Positions 31,838-41,823 are shown, counted from the stretch's first letter. The stretch is 64,000 nucleotides of DNA from Flavobacteriales bacterium (GCA_016703005.1 JADJCX010000034.1:124001-188000); one strand, 5' to 3'. Notes: generated by a model not told the origin, from the sequence alone. Translations and numbers: made by a program.

Positions 31838-33388
31838 ATGAGTGTTTCCATCCTGTGGGCCGACGACGAGATCGATCTCCTGCGCCCGCACGTACTGTTC
31901 CTGCAAGAGAAAGGCTACATCGTTGATACCGTGAACAACGGCATCGACGCGGTGGAGAAGGTGAAAGGGAAGGAGTACGGCGCCATACTGCTCGATGAGA
32001 ACATGCCCGGCCTCACCGGTCTCGAAACGCTCACCAAGATCAAAGCCTTTGCCCCGCAAACGCCCGTGGTGATGATCACCAAGAGCGAGGAGGAACACAT
32101 CATGGAGGATGCGATAGGCAGCAAGATCAGCGATTACCTGATCAAGCCGGTGAACCCGAACCAGATCCTGCTCGCCCTCAAGAAGCACATCGATGGACGG
32201 CGGCTGGTGAGCGAGAAAACGAACACCGATTACCAGCGGCAGTTCGGGCAGTTGAGCATGCGCATCAGCGACCGGTTGACGGTGCAGGAATGGAAAGAAC
32301 TGTACAGCGACCTGATCAGATGGGAACTTGAATTGCAAGGCAGTCAGGACCCCGGCATGGCCGAGATCCTGCGCAGCCAATGGAAGGAAGCGAACGACGT
32401 GTTCAGCCGCTACGTGGGCGATCGTTACGTGGATTGGGTGAACGGCAAGGGTCAGGACATCCCGCTGCAGAGCCACCAGCTCTTCCGCACGAAAGTCGCA
32501 CCGCACCTCAAGGACGGCCAGCCGCTCTTCATGGTGCTCATCGACAACCTGCGCTTGGATCAATGGCGCATCCTGGAGCCCATCCTCAACCAGTACTACC
32601 GCACCGAGGAGCAGGACGTGTTCTTCAGCATCCTGCCCACAGCAACGCAATACGCACGCAACGCGCTCTTCGCCGGTGTAATGCCGAGCGAGATCGAAAA
32701 GCGTTTCCCGGGAAAGTGGATCGGCGAAGAGGAGGAGGGCAGCAAGAATGCCCACGAGGAAGAGTTCCTCGGCGATCAGTTGAAGCGCTTAGGCAAGAAC
32801 ATCAAGTTCAGCTACCATAAGATCACGAATCTGGCTGCTGGCCGCAAACTGGCCGACACGCTGGACAACTTGATGGGCAATGGCCTCAACGCCATCGTCT
32901 ACAATTTTGTGGACATGCTGAGCCATGCGCGCACCGAGATGGAGGTGATCCGCGAACTGGCCGAGGACGAAGCCGCGTACCGCAGCATCACCAAAAGCTG
33001 GTTCGAGCATAGCCCGTTGTTCGATATCCTGAAAGGGATCGCAGAGCGCGGCGGCCGCGTGGTGATCTGCACCGACCACGGCACCGTGCGTGTTACGGAG
33101 CCCAGCAAAGTGGTGGGCGATCGCAACACCACCAGCAACCTGCGCTACAAGCACGGCAAGAACCTCACCTACGAGCCGCGCGATGTCTTGGCGATCAAGG
33201 ATCCCGCCAAGGCCTTCCTGCCGCGCACCAACGTCAGCACGGTGTATGTCTTCACGAAGAAGGACTTCTACTTCGTGTACCCCAACAACTACAACCACTT
33301 CGTCAACTACTACCGCAACACCTTCCAGCACGGCGGTATCAGTATGGAGGAGATGATGGTGCCCGTGGCGTATTTGACGCCGAGGTAG
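31838..33388 (+). CDS. porX: T9SS response regulator PorX (receiver plus PglZ domain)
   Basis: 516 residues, close to the size of P. gingivalis PorX. The start at 31838 gives MSVSILWADDEIDLLRPHVL. Receiver domain, residues 1-120: acidic pair D9-D10-E11, phospho-acceptor D53 in ILLDENMPGLTG, and the conserved Lys in DYLIKPVNP. A helical linker leads to the PglZ (alkaline-phosphatase-like) domain from about 165 to the end, with FMVLIDNLRLDQW, YNFVDMLSHARTE and VICTDHGTVRV metal-site segments. PorX regulates T9SS genes together with the histidine kinase PorY and a sigma factor; no porY is in the window. It is followed by tsaE and ald, the usual order. Confidence 0.95.
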   Translation: MSVSILWADDEIDLLRPHVLFLQEKGYIVDTVNNGIDAVEKVKGKEYGAILLDENMPGLTGLETLTKIKAFAPQTPVVMITKSEEEHIMEDAIGSKISDYLIKPVNPNQILLALKKHIDGRRLVSEKTNTDYQRQFGQLSMRISDRLTVQEWKELYSDLIRWELELQGSQDPGMAEILRSQWKEANDVFSRYVGDRYVDWVNGKGQDIPLQSHQLFRTKVAPHLKDGQPLFMVLIDNLRLDQWRILEPILNQYYRTEEQDVFFSILPTATQYARNALFAGVMPSEIEKRFPGKWIGEEEEGSKNAHEEEFLGDQLKRLGKNIKFSYHKITNLAAGRKLADTLDNLMGNGLNAIVYNFVDMLSHARTEMEVIRELAEDEAAYRSITKSWFEHSPLFDILKGIAERGGRVVICTDHGTVRVTEPSKVVGDRNTTSNLRYKHGKNLTYEPRDVLAIKDPAKAFLPRTNVSTVYVFTKKDFYFVYPNNYNHFVNYYRNTFQHGGISMEEMMVPVAYLTPR

Positions 33389-33559
33389 AGCGTTTTCACG
33401 CGGAGGCGCGGAGGGCGCTGAGGAATGCGCTTGCTGTTTGCGTTTGCGCCTTGGGTTGAACCAGTATGTTGTGCTGCGCTCTTCAGGGCGATGCCTTCGG
33501 AGTGTACCGGGTGGCTGACCTTCCTTGCACCTCTCCGTGACATCTTCGCCCTCCCGTTC
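33389..33559. repeat. Spacer with possible CGCGGAGG-type repeat
   Basis: The 171-nt porX-tsaE spacer begins ttttcacgcggaggcgcgga, a sequence like dispersed CGCGGAGG repeats seen in many genomes, and ends with a partial inverse (cacctctccgtga). No gene or clear promoter is seen. Confidence 0.35.
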
Positions 33560-33973
33560 ATGACGCTTACCCTACGCTCCCCATCGGAGGCTTCCACTGT
33601 TGCCTCCGAGATCCTAAAACGCCAGCCCGAAGCCCGCGTCTTCGCCCTGCGCGGTGAATTGGGCGCCGGAAAAACCACACTGATCAAAAGCTTCTGCCAA
33701 GCGCTCGGTGTGAAAGACAGTACCAGCAGCCCCAGCTTCGCCATTGTGAACGAGTACTGGAGCATTGAACACGGCCCGGTTTACCACTTCGACCTGTACC
33801 GTCTGCGGGATGCGCGTGAATTGGAGGGCATCGGTTTCACGGAGTACGTGGACAGCGATGCCTACTGCTTCGTGGAATGGCCCGAACTGGCCGCAGACCT
33901 GCTGCCACCGGGGACGGTATACATCGACATGGTGATCAACGGGGAGGAGCGTATCTTGACCCTCCGATCATGA
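33560..33973 (+). CDS. tsaE: tRNA threonylcarbamoyladenosine biosynthesis ATPase
   Basis: 137 residues from the ATG at 33560 (MTLTLRSPSEASTVASEIL). The P-loop is RGELGAGKTTLIK (about residues 33-45). The TsaE motifs TSSPSFAIVNEY, VYHFDLYRL and the Trp of FVEWPELAADLLP are present. It acts with TsaB and TsaD to form t6A37 on ANN-decoding tRNAs. Its stop overlaps the ald start (ATGA). The longer open frame upstream to 33425 is spacer without conserved sequence. Confidence 0.95.
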   Translation: MTLTLRSPSEASTVASEILKRQPEARVFALRGELGAGKTTLIKSFCQALGVKDSTSSPSFAIVNEYWSIEHGPVYHFDLYRLRDARELEGIGFTEYVDSDAYCFVEWPELAADLLPPGTVYIDMVINGEERILTLRS

Positions 33974-35190
33974 CAGCCCACAGCGAGATCATCAGGCAGT
34001 TGGCGAGTGAAATGGCCATGCTCCCGCAGGAGCAGGCTGTCGCCACGAAACGCAGAAAGCAGAATCTGTACATCGGCATTCCCAAGGAAGTCGCATTCCA
34101 GGAGCACCGTGTGCCATTGACACCCGCTGCCGTTGCCGTGCTCACGGGGCGAGGCCACGATGTGGTAGTGGAGCGGGGAGCCGGCAATGCCGTGCAGTTC
34201 CAGGACAGCGATTACACCGAGGCGGGCGCCATGCTGGTGGACAGCCCGCTGGAAGTGTTCAAGGCCGATATCATCCTCAAGGTGGCGCCTGCGAGCATCG
34301 CCGAGATCGAGATGTTGCGGCCCAAGCAGTTGCTCATTTCCGCATTGCAACTGACCGTGCAACCGCAGGATGCATTGAAACTGATGATGAAGAAGCGCGT
34401 GCACGCCGTGGCGTGGGACTTCATCAAAGACCGGCAGGGCATCTACACGATCATCCGTGCCATGGGCGAGATCGCGGGCAACACCTCGATCCTCATCGCC
34501 AGCGAGTACATGGGCACCGACAAGGGCGGCCCGGGCCTGATGCTTGGCGGCATCAGCGGTGTGGCTCCTGCTGAAGTCGTGATCCTGGGTGCTGGTACAG
34601 TTGGCGAGTTCGCCACACGTGCCGCGTTGGGTCTTGGTGCAAGTGTGAAGGTGTTCGACAAGAGCATTTACCGACTGCGGCGCATGCAGAGCGATCTGGC
34701 CACGCGGATTTACACCAGTGTGATCCAGCCCGATGAACTGAAACATGCACTGACCAAGGCCGACGTGGTGATCGGTGCCTTACGCCCGGAGCACGGCCGC
34801 ACGCCCATGGTGGTAACCAGCGATATGGTGCGCGATATGAAGACCGGTGCCGTGATCGTGGATGTCAGCATCGACCGCGGCGGCTGCTTCGAGACCAGTC
34901 GCGTTACCACGCACACCGATCCGGTGTTCAAGGAATACGGCATGATCCACTACTGCGTACCGAACATCGCCAGCCGGGTGCCGCGTACCGCCAGCTATGC
35001 GCTCAGCAACATCTTCAGCCCGATGCTCCTGAGCATGGGCGACGGTGGCGGCTTCGAAGAATTGATCAAGAAGGATCTCGGCTTGCGCCATGGCGTCTAT
35101 TTGTACAACGGTTCCCTCACCAGCGAAGTCCTCAGCGAGGCGTTCAAGTTGGAGTACAAGGACCTCAATATGCTGCTCGCCGCTTTCTGA
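33970..35190 (+). CDS. ald: Alanine dehydrogenase
   Basis: 406 residues; reversible NAD-dependent deamination of alanine to pyruvate. An N-terminal extension of about 35 residues precedes the conserved LYIGIPKEVAFQEHRVPLTP, as in other Bacteroidota homologues. The catalytic-domain segment ADIILKVAP is present, with MGEIAGNTSILIASEYMG following. The nucleotide-binding fold begins at VVILGAGTVGEFATRAALG. IVDVSIDRGGCFETSR and YCVPNIASRVPRTAS are strong family signatures. It is translationally coupled to tsaE. Confidence 0.94.
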   Translation: MTAHSEIIRQLASEMAMLPQEQAVATKRRKQNLYIGIPKEVAFQEHRVPLTPAAVAVLTGRGHDVVVERGAGNAVQFQDSDYTEAGAMLVDSPLEVFKADIILKVAPASIAEIEMLRPKQLLISALQLTVQPQDALKLMMKKRVHAVAWDFIKDRQGIYTIIRAMGEIAGNTSILIASEYMGTDKGGPGLMLGGISGVAPAEVVILGAGTVGEFATRAALGLGASVKVFDKSIYRLRRMQSDLATRIYTSVIQPDELKHALTKADVVIGALRPEHGRTPMVVTSDMVRDMKTGAVIVDVSIDRGGCFETSRVTTHTDPVFKEYGMIHYCVPNIASRVPRTASYALSNIFSPMLLSMGDGGGFEELIKKDLGLRHGVYLYNGSLTSEVLSEAFKLEYKDLNMLLAAF

Positions 35191-35265
35191 GCTGCGCACT
35201 GTTGGTTGCCAGCTCGTATTGCACCACCCCTCGGTCATCGGTATCTGCTCAGCTGCTACAACGCC

Positions 35266-35322
35266 CGCCACTTCACTGCCAAACTGCTTCACTGCTACCC
35301 GGCTTCACTGTCTCACCGCTGC
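35266..35322. repeat. CTTCACTGC-type short-unit array
   Basis: The end of the ald spacer contains cttcactgc or near copies several times (acttcactgccaaactgctt, ttcactgctacccggcttca). A similar array occurs at 52521-52565. Confidence 0.5.
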
Positions 35323-35706
35323 ATGAACCTCGCTCGGCGCATACGCCTCTTCATCATTGGCCTGCTCATCGGTGGTGTTGCCGCTTGGTTCTTTTTCGGT
35401 GAGCGCATCACCAGCGGTGCATGGATGCCCGAGGCCCGCATCAAGCTCCGCCTGAAGGAGACTTTGGTGAAGAGCACGCCGGAAGCCAGCAGTTCCATAG
35501 CCAGCTGGCCGACCACCATCGACAATGTGCGTGCAAGCGTTGCCAATGGCGAAGTGATCCTGAAGGAAACGCGGCGCCATGGGGACAGCCTTACTTATAC
35601 AGTGGATGTTTCGCTGGCAGGTAAACCTGCACGGTTGAAGGTGTTGGTTTTGGAGGACTTCCGCATTGACAGCATGGCGACGCTGGTGGGAATAGCGCAG
35701 CGATAG
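35323..35706 (+). CDS. Small membrane-anchored hypothetical protein
   Basis: 127 residues from the ATG at 35323. One N-terminal membrane segment (LFIIGLLIGGVAAWFFFG, about residues 8-25) is followed by a small domain with alternating polar/hydrophobic strands (GEVILKETRRHGDSLTYTVD, KVLVLEDFRIDSMATLVG). The in-frame sequence upstream of this ATG belongs to the short-unit array and is not credible as protein. I do not recognise the family. It follows ald on the same strand and may be co-transcribed. Confidence 0.6.
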   Translation: MNLARRIRLFIIGLLIGGVAAWFFFGERITSGAWMPEARIKLRLKETLVKSTPEASSSIASWPTTIDNVRASVANGEVILKETRRHGDSLTYTVDVSLAGKPARLKVLVLEDFRIDSMATLVGIAQR

Positions 35707-35740
35707 AACGGAACAGCTGAGGGACCGGCCCGAGCCTAGG

Positions 35741-36943
35741 CTACGCTTTCCTTCGCTTGCGCTCCAAGGCGATCAACGTCAGCTCCCGGCCACTTTGTCC
35801 GCGCGCGCTGGTGTTCTCCGCAGCGCGCCGTAGCAGGTAAGGCATCACTTCGCGCACGGGACCGTAAGGCACATACTTCGCCACGCGGTAACCAGCGGCC
35901 GCCATATTGAAGCTCAGATTGTCGCTCATGCCGAGCAGCTGTGCGAAACAGATGCGGTCATCGTTGCGCGCGATGTTGCGCTCGCCCATGAGTTTGGCCA
36001 TGAGCAACGTGCTGTCCTCGTTGTGCGTGCCTACCACCACGCTGATGCGATCGATATGTTCGGCAGTGAAGCGCAGTGCTTCATCGTAGTCCTTGTCAAC
36101 GGAAGTTTTGTCGGCGTGTATCGGATCGCGATAGCCGAGTTCAACAGCGCGCGCCCGTTCCTTTTCCATGTAAGCACCGCGCACGAGCTTCACCCCCAAC
36201 ATGTAGTGGCCTTGTTCGGCCTTCGCGAAGCTCGCCTTTAGGAAGTCCAGGCGATCGTGCCGGTAATGCTGCACCGTGTTGTAGACGATGGCGCGCGCGC
36301 GGTTGTGCTGCGCCATCATGCGATCGGTGATGTCATCGATGGCGGGCTGCATCCAGCTCTCCTCAGCGTCCACGAGTATGCGCACGTTCGCGTCCGCTGC
36401 CGTTCGGCAGATCGTCTCCATCCGCTTCACGACGCGTAGCCATTCCTCGCGCTCGGTGTTGCTCAGTATGCGGCCATCGCTCATGCGCGCCCAAATGTCC
36501 AAGCGACCGATACCTGTCGGTTTGAACACGCAGAAGGGAATGTCATTGCGTTCTCGTGCGATACCGATCGTGCGCACTGTTTCTTCTACCGTGTGATCAA
36601 GCGCAGCTTCGTCGCCGTCTTTGCCTTCCACGCTGTAATCGAGGATGGTGCCTACGCCGCTCTGTGCCAGCCTAGTGGCGGTGCCGAGACTTTCCTCGAT
36701 CGTCTCCCCACCGCAGAACTGGCTGAAGATGGTGCCCTCGATCAGTCCCTTCACCGGTAGGCGCAGGTTCAATGCGAACTGCATGAGCTTGCCACCGATA
36801 CCGCTTACCGTCGGATTGCCGATGACCTTGAACAGCCAGTACGCCCGCCATAGTTCAGCGTTGCTTTTGTGCGCGAACGCTGTGCGCGTGTCGCGCAGGT
36901 CGGGAAGTTGCTGTGGCGGAGCGGCGGTGGCCGGTGGTGGCAT
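35741..36943 (-). CDS. Proline dehydrogenase
   Basis: 400 residues from the ATG at 36943. FAD-dependent oxidation of proline to pyrroline-5-carboxylate. The TIM-barrel signatures are clear: GTILDYSVEGK, CVFKPTGIGRL, RILVDAEESWMQPAID, LGVKLVRGAYMEKERARA and CFAQLLGMSDNLSF. It is a stand-alone enzyme without the pyrroline-5-carboxylate dehydrogenase half of PutA; that enzyme must be encoded elsewhere. It diverges from aroB. A perfect TACATTTG box with a -33 TTG lies upstream. Confidence 0.93.
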   Translation of the reverse strand: MPPPATAAPPQQLPDLRDTRTAFAHKSNAELWRAYWLFKVIGNPTVSGIGGKLMQFALNLRLPVKGLIEGTIFSQFCGGETIEESLGTATRLAQSGVGTILDYSVEGKDGDEAALDHTVEETVRTIGIARERNDIPFCVFKPTGIGRLDIWARMSDGRILSNTEREEWLRVVKRMETICRTAADANVRILVDAEESWMQPAIDDITDRMMAQHNRARAIVYNTVQHYRHDRLDFLKASFAKAEQGHYMLGVKLVRGAYMEKERARAVELGYRDPIHADKTSVDKDYDEALRFTAEHIDRISVVVGTHNEDSTLLMAKLMGERNIARNDDRICFAQLLGMSDNLSFNMAAAGYRVAKYVPYGPVREVMPYLLRRAAENTSARGQSGRELTLIALERKRRKA

Positions 36944-36986
36944 CGGGTTCCTTTCCTTTGAACGCTGCCCAATTGCTGGGGGCGGC

Positions 36987-36994
36987 CAAATGTA
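36987..36994 (-). promoter_or_regulatory. Proline dehydrogenase promoter -7 box TACATTTG with -33 TTG
   Basis: Minus-strand TACATTTG is an exact match to TAnnTTTG. A TTG lies 18 nt farther upstream, within the Bacteroidota spacing. It predicts a leader of about 37 nt. The -33 element lies inside the divergent aroB coding region. Confidence 0.65.
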
Positions 36995-36999
36995 GAAGC

Positions 37000-38118
37000 A
37001 TGCCGAAACGTGCAAGACCCGTTGAACTGTGGGCCGCTGAACACCCCGTGTATGTGGGTGCAGGCAGCTTGGCAGCGCTCGGCGCACGGCTGAAGCAGGA
37101 GCCGGAAGGCGTCCGCGTCTTCGTGCTCGGTGATGAGAACACGTTGCGGTTATGCCTCCCGGAACTTCTCGGCCAGCTGGACGGCTTGCGCAATTCAAGC
37201 ACCATCGAGGTGCCTAGTGGCGAACAGTCCAAGAGCCTCGAAACATGCAGGGCCGTGTGGGAGCATTTGCTCACGGCGGAAGCGGACCGCAGTGCGGTGC
37301 TGTTGAACCTCGGCGGCGGGGTGGTGACGGATCTCGGTGGGTTCATTGCCGGTGCCTACAAACGCGGCATCCGCTGCGTGCACGTCCCCACCACGCTCAT
37401 GGGCATGTGCGATGCTGCGATCGGTGGCAAGAGCGGTATCGACCTCGGTGGCGTGAAGAACGCCGTTGGCTCCTTCGAGCCGCCGATGGGCGTGTATGTG
37501 CATGTTCCCTTCCTGCGCACCTTGGGCAAACGTGAGTTGTTGAACGGCGTCGCCGAAATGATCAAGCATGGTCTTGCGTTGGATGCTGATCACTGGAACG
37601 ATGTGCGCACTGCCCCCTTGCACGACATGGATGCCCTGGCCGGATTGATCCTGCGCAGTATCGCACTGAAAGCCGAGGTGGTTACCAAGGACATGCACGA
37701 GAACGGCGATCGGAAGAAGCTCAACTTCGGCCATACCATCGGTCATGCACTCGAAGCGCATAGCTGGGAAAGCGGCCAACGCACGTTGCTGCACGGCGAG
37801 GCGGTGGCCTTGGGCATGATCGCCGAAAGCTGGCTCAGTTGGAAGCGCGGGTTGCTCGATCGCGCAAGCATGGAGAGGATCTCGGAGCATATCCTTTCGC
37901 TCTACAAGCCCTATCCGCTCATGGCTTCCGATCATCACCGCATCGTGGCCTTGATGCGCAACGACAAAAAGAACCGCGAGGGCAGCACCCGGATCACGTT
38001 GCTCAAGAGCATCGGCGAAGCCGTCGTGGATGTGGAGGTGAGTTCCACCCAACTGAGCGAAGCCATCGAGCACTACCGTCACCTCGTCGCGCACAATGCC
38101 CTCCATAACCGTCCGTAA
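37000..38118 (+). CDS. aroB: 3-dehydroquinate synthase
   Basis: 372 residues from the ATG at 37000 (MPKRARPVELWAAEHPVYVG). Second step of the shikimate pathway, NAD- and zinc-dependent. NAD-site glycines lie in NLGGGVVTDLGGFIAGAYKR. Substrate loops are TTLMGMCDAAIGGKSGID and LGGVKNAVGSFEPP. The zinc ligands are the Glu of LNGVAEMIKHG and the His residues of FGHTIGHALEAH and LLHGEAVALGM. It overlaps the aroA start by 23 nt, so the two are expressed together. Confidence 0.95.
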   Translation: MPKRARPVELWAAEHPVYVGAGSLAALGARLKQEPEGVRVFVLGDENTLRLCLPELLGQLDGLRNSSTIEVPSGEQSKSLETCRAVWEHLLTAEADRSAVLLNLGGGVVTDLGGFIAGAYKRGIRCVHVPTTLMGMCDAAIGGKSGIDLGGVKNAVGSFEPPMGVYVHVPFLRTLGKRELLNGVAEMIKHGLALDADHWNDVRTAPLHDMDALAGLILRSIALKAEVVTKDMHENGDRKKLNFGHTIGHALEAHSWESGQRTLLHGEAVALGMIAESWLSWKRGLLDRASMERISEHILSLYKPYPLMASDHHRIVALMRNDKKNREGSTRITLLKSIGEAVVDVEVSSTQLSEAIEHYRHLVAHNALHNRP

Positions 38119-39402
38119 GCCCGCCGACCGTATCAATATGCTCGTTGCGTTGCCGCGCAGCAAGAGCGTGGCTGCGCGCGCGGCCATCATTGCCAGCATG
38201 GCGGTGCCGCTGGGCCCGCGCAAGATGGATGAGGACGAACCGTTCGAATTGAAGGATTTTCCCACAGGCGATGACAGCGCCACTTTGAAGCGACTGCTCG
38301 ATGAACGTCCGCACGTGATGCACTGCGGCATGGGCGGCACCACGTTCCGCTTCCTCTTGGCTTGGGCCGCTATCCGCGATGGCGAGGAACACATCCTCAC
38401 CGGGGATGCACGTTTGCTGGAGCGGCCACACCAAGCGTTGGTGGATGCCTTGCGCCAGCTCGGTGCCGATATCGAACAAGTGCCCGAAGGCTACCGCGTG
38501 CGTGGCCGGAAGCTGGCCGGTGGCGAAGTGACGATGGACACCCCGGCCAGCAGCCAGTTCATCAGTGCGCTGATGATGATCGGGCCGATGATGGAGAATG
38601 GGATCCTGATCCATTGGCACGGCCCGCGACTTTCCGAACCCTACATCATGATGACGATGATCATCATGAAGCAGTTCAATGCCGACAGCAGCATGGGCTT
38701 CCAGCCCCACCGCCACGTGGCAGCGGAGAACGGTGGGTACTCGTTCCCAGAAGAGCCGTTCAGCATACCTACCGACTGGAGCGCGGCATCGTTCATCTAC
38801 CAGATCATTGCCACGGCGCCCGGTGCGCGTGCCACGCTGAACCACCTGGATCAGGACAGCTTCCAAGGCGATGAAGCCATCCGCTATTTGCTGAAGGACG
38901 AAGTGGAAACCGCTGACTGGGTTGACGATGGATCGGTCCCGACACGTTGTACACCACGCTCGTGCACCGCACCATGCGCCCGGTGCGCGAAGGGCAGTAC
39001 ACCTTCGACCTGATGTACACACCTGACATCTTTCCCATGCTCGCCATTACGCAGGCCATGCTGGGCCGCAGTGCGCGGTTCACCGGCCTCGATAGCCTGC
39101 CGCTGAAGGAGAGTGATCGTATCGCGGGCATCAGCGATGCGCTGGGCCAGCTCGGCATTCCCTGCACATCAGGACCGGGCTGGTTCGAATTGGCATCGAC
39201 CACCGAGTTGATCGCTGCCTTGGCCGACCGTTCGTTCACCTTCAACCCGCGTGGCGATCACCGCATGGCCATGGCCTTGGCTCCGCTCTCGTTGGTCTGC
39301 GAACAGGTCACCATCGAAGATCCCGGAGTGGTAACGAAAAGCTACCCGGGCTTCTGGGAAGACATTGGGAAAGCGGGCTTCCGGCTGGAGCGGAAGGAGT
39401 GA
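38096..39402 (+). CDS. aroA: 3-phosphoshikimate 1-carboxyvinyltransferase (EPSP synthase), frame disrupted
   Basis: Sixth step of the shikimate pathway. About 435 residues if the frame is restored. The first part has LPRSKSVAARAAIIASMA, CGMGGTTFRFLLAWAA, LLERPHQALVDALRQLGA and PASSQFISALMMI. The second part has the C-terminal active-site segments DLMYTPDIFPMLA, LPLKESDRIAGISDAL and FNPRGDHRMAMALAPLSL. As given, the frame breaks at about 38938-38941. One extra G (giving CCGGACACG) restores GSVPDTLYTTLVHRTM; loss of two C would also do it. Both halves are intact, which fits a sequencing error better than decay. Confidence 0.93.
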
Positions 39403-39405
39403 TCA

Positions 39406-41823
39406 TTACTCCTGCACAACTCTCGCGGTTCGCCGTTCTCCGTCCGCGTCAACAACGATCATGTACACACCTGGCGCTGCACCGGACAGGTCGAGACGAT
39501 AGGGTGCGCTGCTGTTCGCCCAAGTCCAAGAGCCGAGCACGCGTCCGCCGATGTCCATCAGTCGTACTTCTGCTGACTCTACCACGGATGCTGCCGTCGG
39601 TTGCAGCAGCAACGAGCCATCGGCTCCCTTTAAGATGGCTTGCTCGGTGCGCGGTTGTATCGGCGAGAGCAGGAAGAGCGGATCGCTGAAACGTACCAAG
39701 TAGGCATCGAAACCGCCACCACCATAGTTGGGTTGATGGCAACCCGCTGTGGTGTTGGTCTGCGCACGAGTATCGCCGCCCAGCAGCACTATGCTGTTCC
39801 GCGCCGCGCAACGCGCCCACATCCAATTGGTGTTGCTATTGAAGTACGTTCCCCATATGCGGGCGCCAGCAGTAGTGAAACGCGTGAGGAAGGCCGAAGC
39901 ACTATTCGTGAGGGTTGGCTGTACACCATCAGCTGTTGCAATGCCCGTTGGCGATTCAGTGAAACCCGATACATAGATGCGACCGGTGTAGCCCATGGCA
40001 ATATCCTCGCACCAGTCCTGGTCCGCACCGCCGTAGTAAGTGCCCCACTCGCGCAAGCCATAGTTGTCGATCTTGGCAAGCATGCCATCGCCCGCGGTGG
40101 AAGTTCCGTTATAGCTCGCATCGTGGCTGCCAGCAGTGGCAATTCCCGATGAGGACAGCGTACCGCCACAGATGTAAATGCGTCCAGTGGATGGCTCCGC
40201 CAAACAGGCGATCATAAAATCGTCGGCCGGGCCGCCGTAGTAGGTGCCCCATGACTTCGCACCCAGCCCGCTGTACTTCACCAAGTAGCCATCGGTGCCA
40301 CCGCTTTTGGTGGGTTGGTGTGTTCCGCTGGTCGCAATACCCGACGGTGATGCGGTGCTGCCCACCAGATAGATGAACGTACCATCGTTGCTGGTGCCGA
40401 CGCCGCTGTCCGCTTGGCTCCCGCCCGCGTACGTGGCCCACTGACGTACCCCGCTCGGACTCAACTTCGCAACGAAGGCATCGCCGTTACCTCCGTAGGA
40501 TATGTCGGCAGCACCAGCACTGGCAATGCCCGTGAGGCTTTCAGTAGTGCCCACTATCACAGGGTATCCGGCACCATCGCACTGCACATCGCGGGCATAA
40601 TCGCTTCCTGTCCCACCATAGTACGTGCCCCATAGTCGCACACCGTTGGTGTTGAACTTCACCAGGAAGCCATCGCTGACAGAGCTTTTCGTTGGTTGAT
40701 GCGCGCCTGCCGTAGCGATGCCCGTTGTGCTGCTGGTGCCTCCGCAGATGTAGATGTTCGCGCTGGCGTCGGTCGTTACGGATGTCGAGTGGTCGCTGCT
40801 GGTGCCGCCCATATAGGTGCCCCAGAGCCGCATACCGGCTGCATCGAATTTCACCAACATGGCATCCGATCCACCGAGTAACGTGGTCTGGTGCGCACCG
40901 CTGGTGGCAATGGCCGCAACGGACTGTGCATTGCCGCTGGCCAACGCGTTGCCGTTCACATCAATGGCCACACCTTGGAAGTTGTCCAGACCTTCGGCAC
41001 CGTACATCGTGCTCCACATGACCGTGGGCACAGGGTCGATCACCAGTGTTGCGTTCGCGCGCGCCACAAAACCATCCGCCGGAGCGAAGCCGATCGTGCC
41101 ATCGGTGTTACTTGTCCACTTCACCGGAGCGCTTTTGCGTTCGCGGCCCATCTCGTGCCAACTGGCGGGAAGCGTTTCGACCAGTTCGCCGAAGGCCGTG
41201 TTGAAGACGAGCACACCGCGCTCGTCCAACGTTGCTTCAGCGCCGCTGTGCCGCATGCGGATGGCGCTCATGTCGGCACCGGGATGCACCACGAAGTCGT
41301 ATTCCATTGATGCGGTGCCCTCGCTCAACTGAAAACGCACATCGATGCCGGGGACGATGTCCAAGTATTCCACCGTGCGGAAGTGTTGCACGCACAGCAC
41401 CGGCCTCGGGCGTACCCTGCGTGTAGTAGTTGAAATAGTCGTTGAAGGGGTCCGCTGCAACAATGCGCGTGTTGGCGAAGCACCAACGAACGAGATGTCG
41501 ATGCGGTGGTATCGGTAGGTGCGCTCTGCGGGCATCGGCCGGTCAACGGATGGATCGATCGTGCGGGGTGTTTCCTCCGCCGGTTCTTCCACGACCCATG
41601 TGTCGTAGCTGAAGCCATCGTCGCGCAGTTGCACGCTGAGGCCGGGGCCGTTCAGCAGGTAGCGCACATGCGGCACGGGTTTGCCCGCTTGGTCGTGCAG
41701 CTGGCCTTTGTTCTCCATGAAGCCTGTTTCGTGCGCGGTGGGCAGGTCTCCCGTCGCTTGTGGGAAAGCATTGAGCGGAAGCGTGATCAGCACAAGCAGG
41801 GAAGCGGTGATGGACATGCGCAT
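39406..41823 (-). CDS. SBBP-repeat protein with T9SS sorting domain
   Basis: 805 residues from the ATG at 41823, which provides the signal peptide MRMSITASLLVLITLPLNAF; the longer open frame upstream is spacer. Residues about 20-270 form a Bacteroidota extracellular domain (TGFMENKGQLHDQAGKPVPH, VPGIDVRFQLSEGTASMEYD). About 290-700 hold repeated SBBP-type propeller blades (LWGTYMGGTSSDHSTSV, LWGTYYGGTGSDYARDV, WATYAGGSQADSGVG, WGTYYGGADQDWCEDI). The C-terminal 80 residues are a sorting domain (VRLMDIGGRVLGSWTW, GAAPGVYMIVVDADG). It is probably a secreted or surface-attached beta-propeller of unknown ligand. It diverges from another large T9SS gene. Confidence 0.85.
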   Translation of the reverse strand: MRMSITASLLVLITLPLNAFPQATGDLPTAHETGFMENKGQLHDQAGKPVPHVRYLLNGPGLSVQLRDDGFSYDTWVVEEPAEETPRTIDPSVDRPMPAERTYRYHRIDISFVGASPTRALLQRTPSTTISTTTRRVRPRPVLCVQHFRTVEYLDIVPGIDVRFQLSEGTASMEYDFVVHPGADMSAIRMRHSGAEATLDERGVLVFNTAFGELVETLPASWHEMGRERKSAPVKWTSNTDGTIGFAPADGFVARANATLVIDPVPTVMWSTMYGAEGLDNFQGVAIDVNGNALASGNAQSVAAIATSGAHQTTLLGGSDAMLVKFDAAGMRLWGTYMGGTSSDHSTSVTTDASANIYICGGTSSTTGIATAGAHQPTKSSVSDGFLVKFNTNGVRLWGTYYGGTGSDYARDVQCDGAGYPVIVGTTESLTGIASAGAADISYGGNGDAFVAKLSPSGVRQWATYAGGSQADSGVGTSNDGTFIYLVGSTASPSGIATSGTHQPTKSGGTDGYLVKYSGLGAKSWGTYYGGPADDFMIACLAEPSTGRIYICGGTLSSSGIATAGSHDASYNGTSTAGDGMLAKIDNYGLREWGTYYGGADQDWCEDIAMGYTGRIYVSGFTESPTGIATADGVQPTLTNSASAFLTRFTTAGARIWGTYFNSNTNWMWARCAARNSIVLLGGDTRAQTNTTAGCHQPNYGGGGFDAYLVRFSDPLFLLSPIQPRTEQAILKGADGSLLLQPTAASVVESAEVRLMDIGGRVLGSWTWANSSAPYRLDLSGAAPGVYMIVVDADGERRTARVVQE

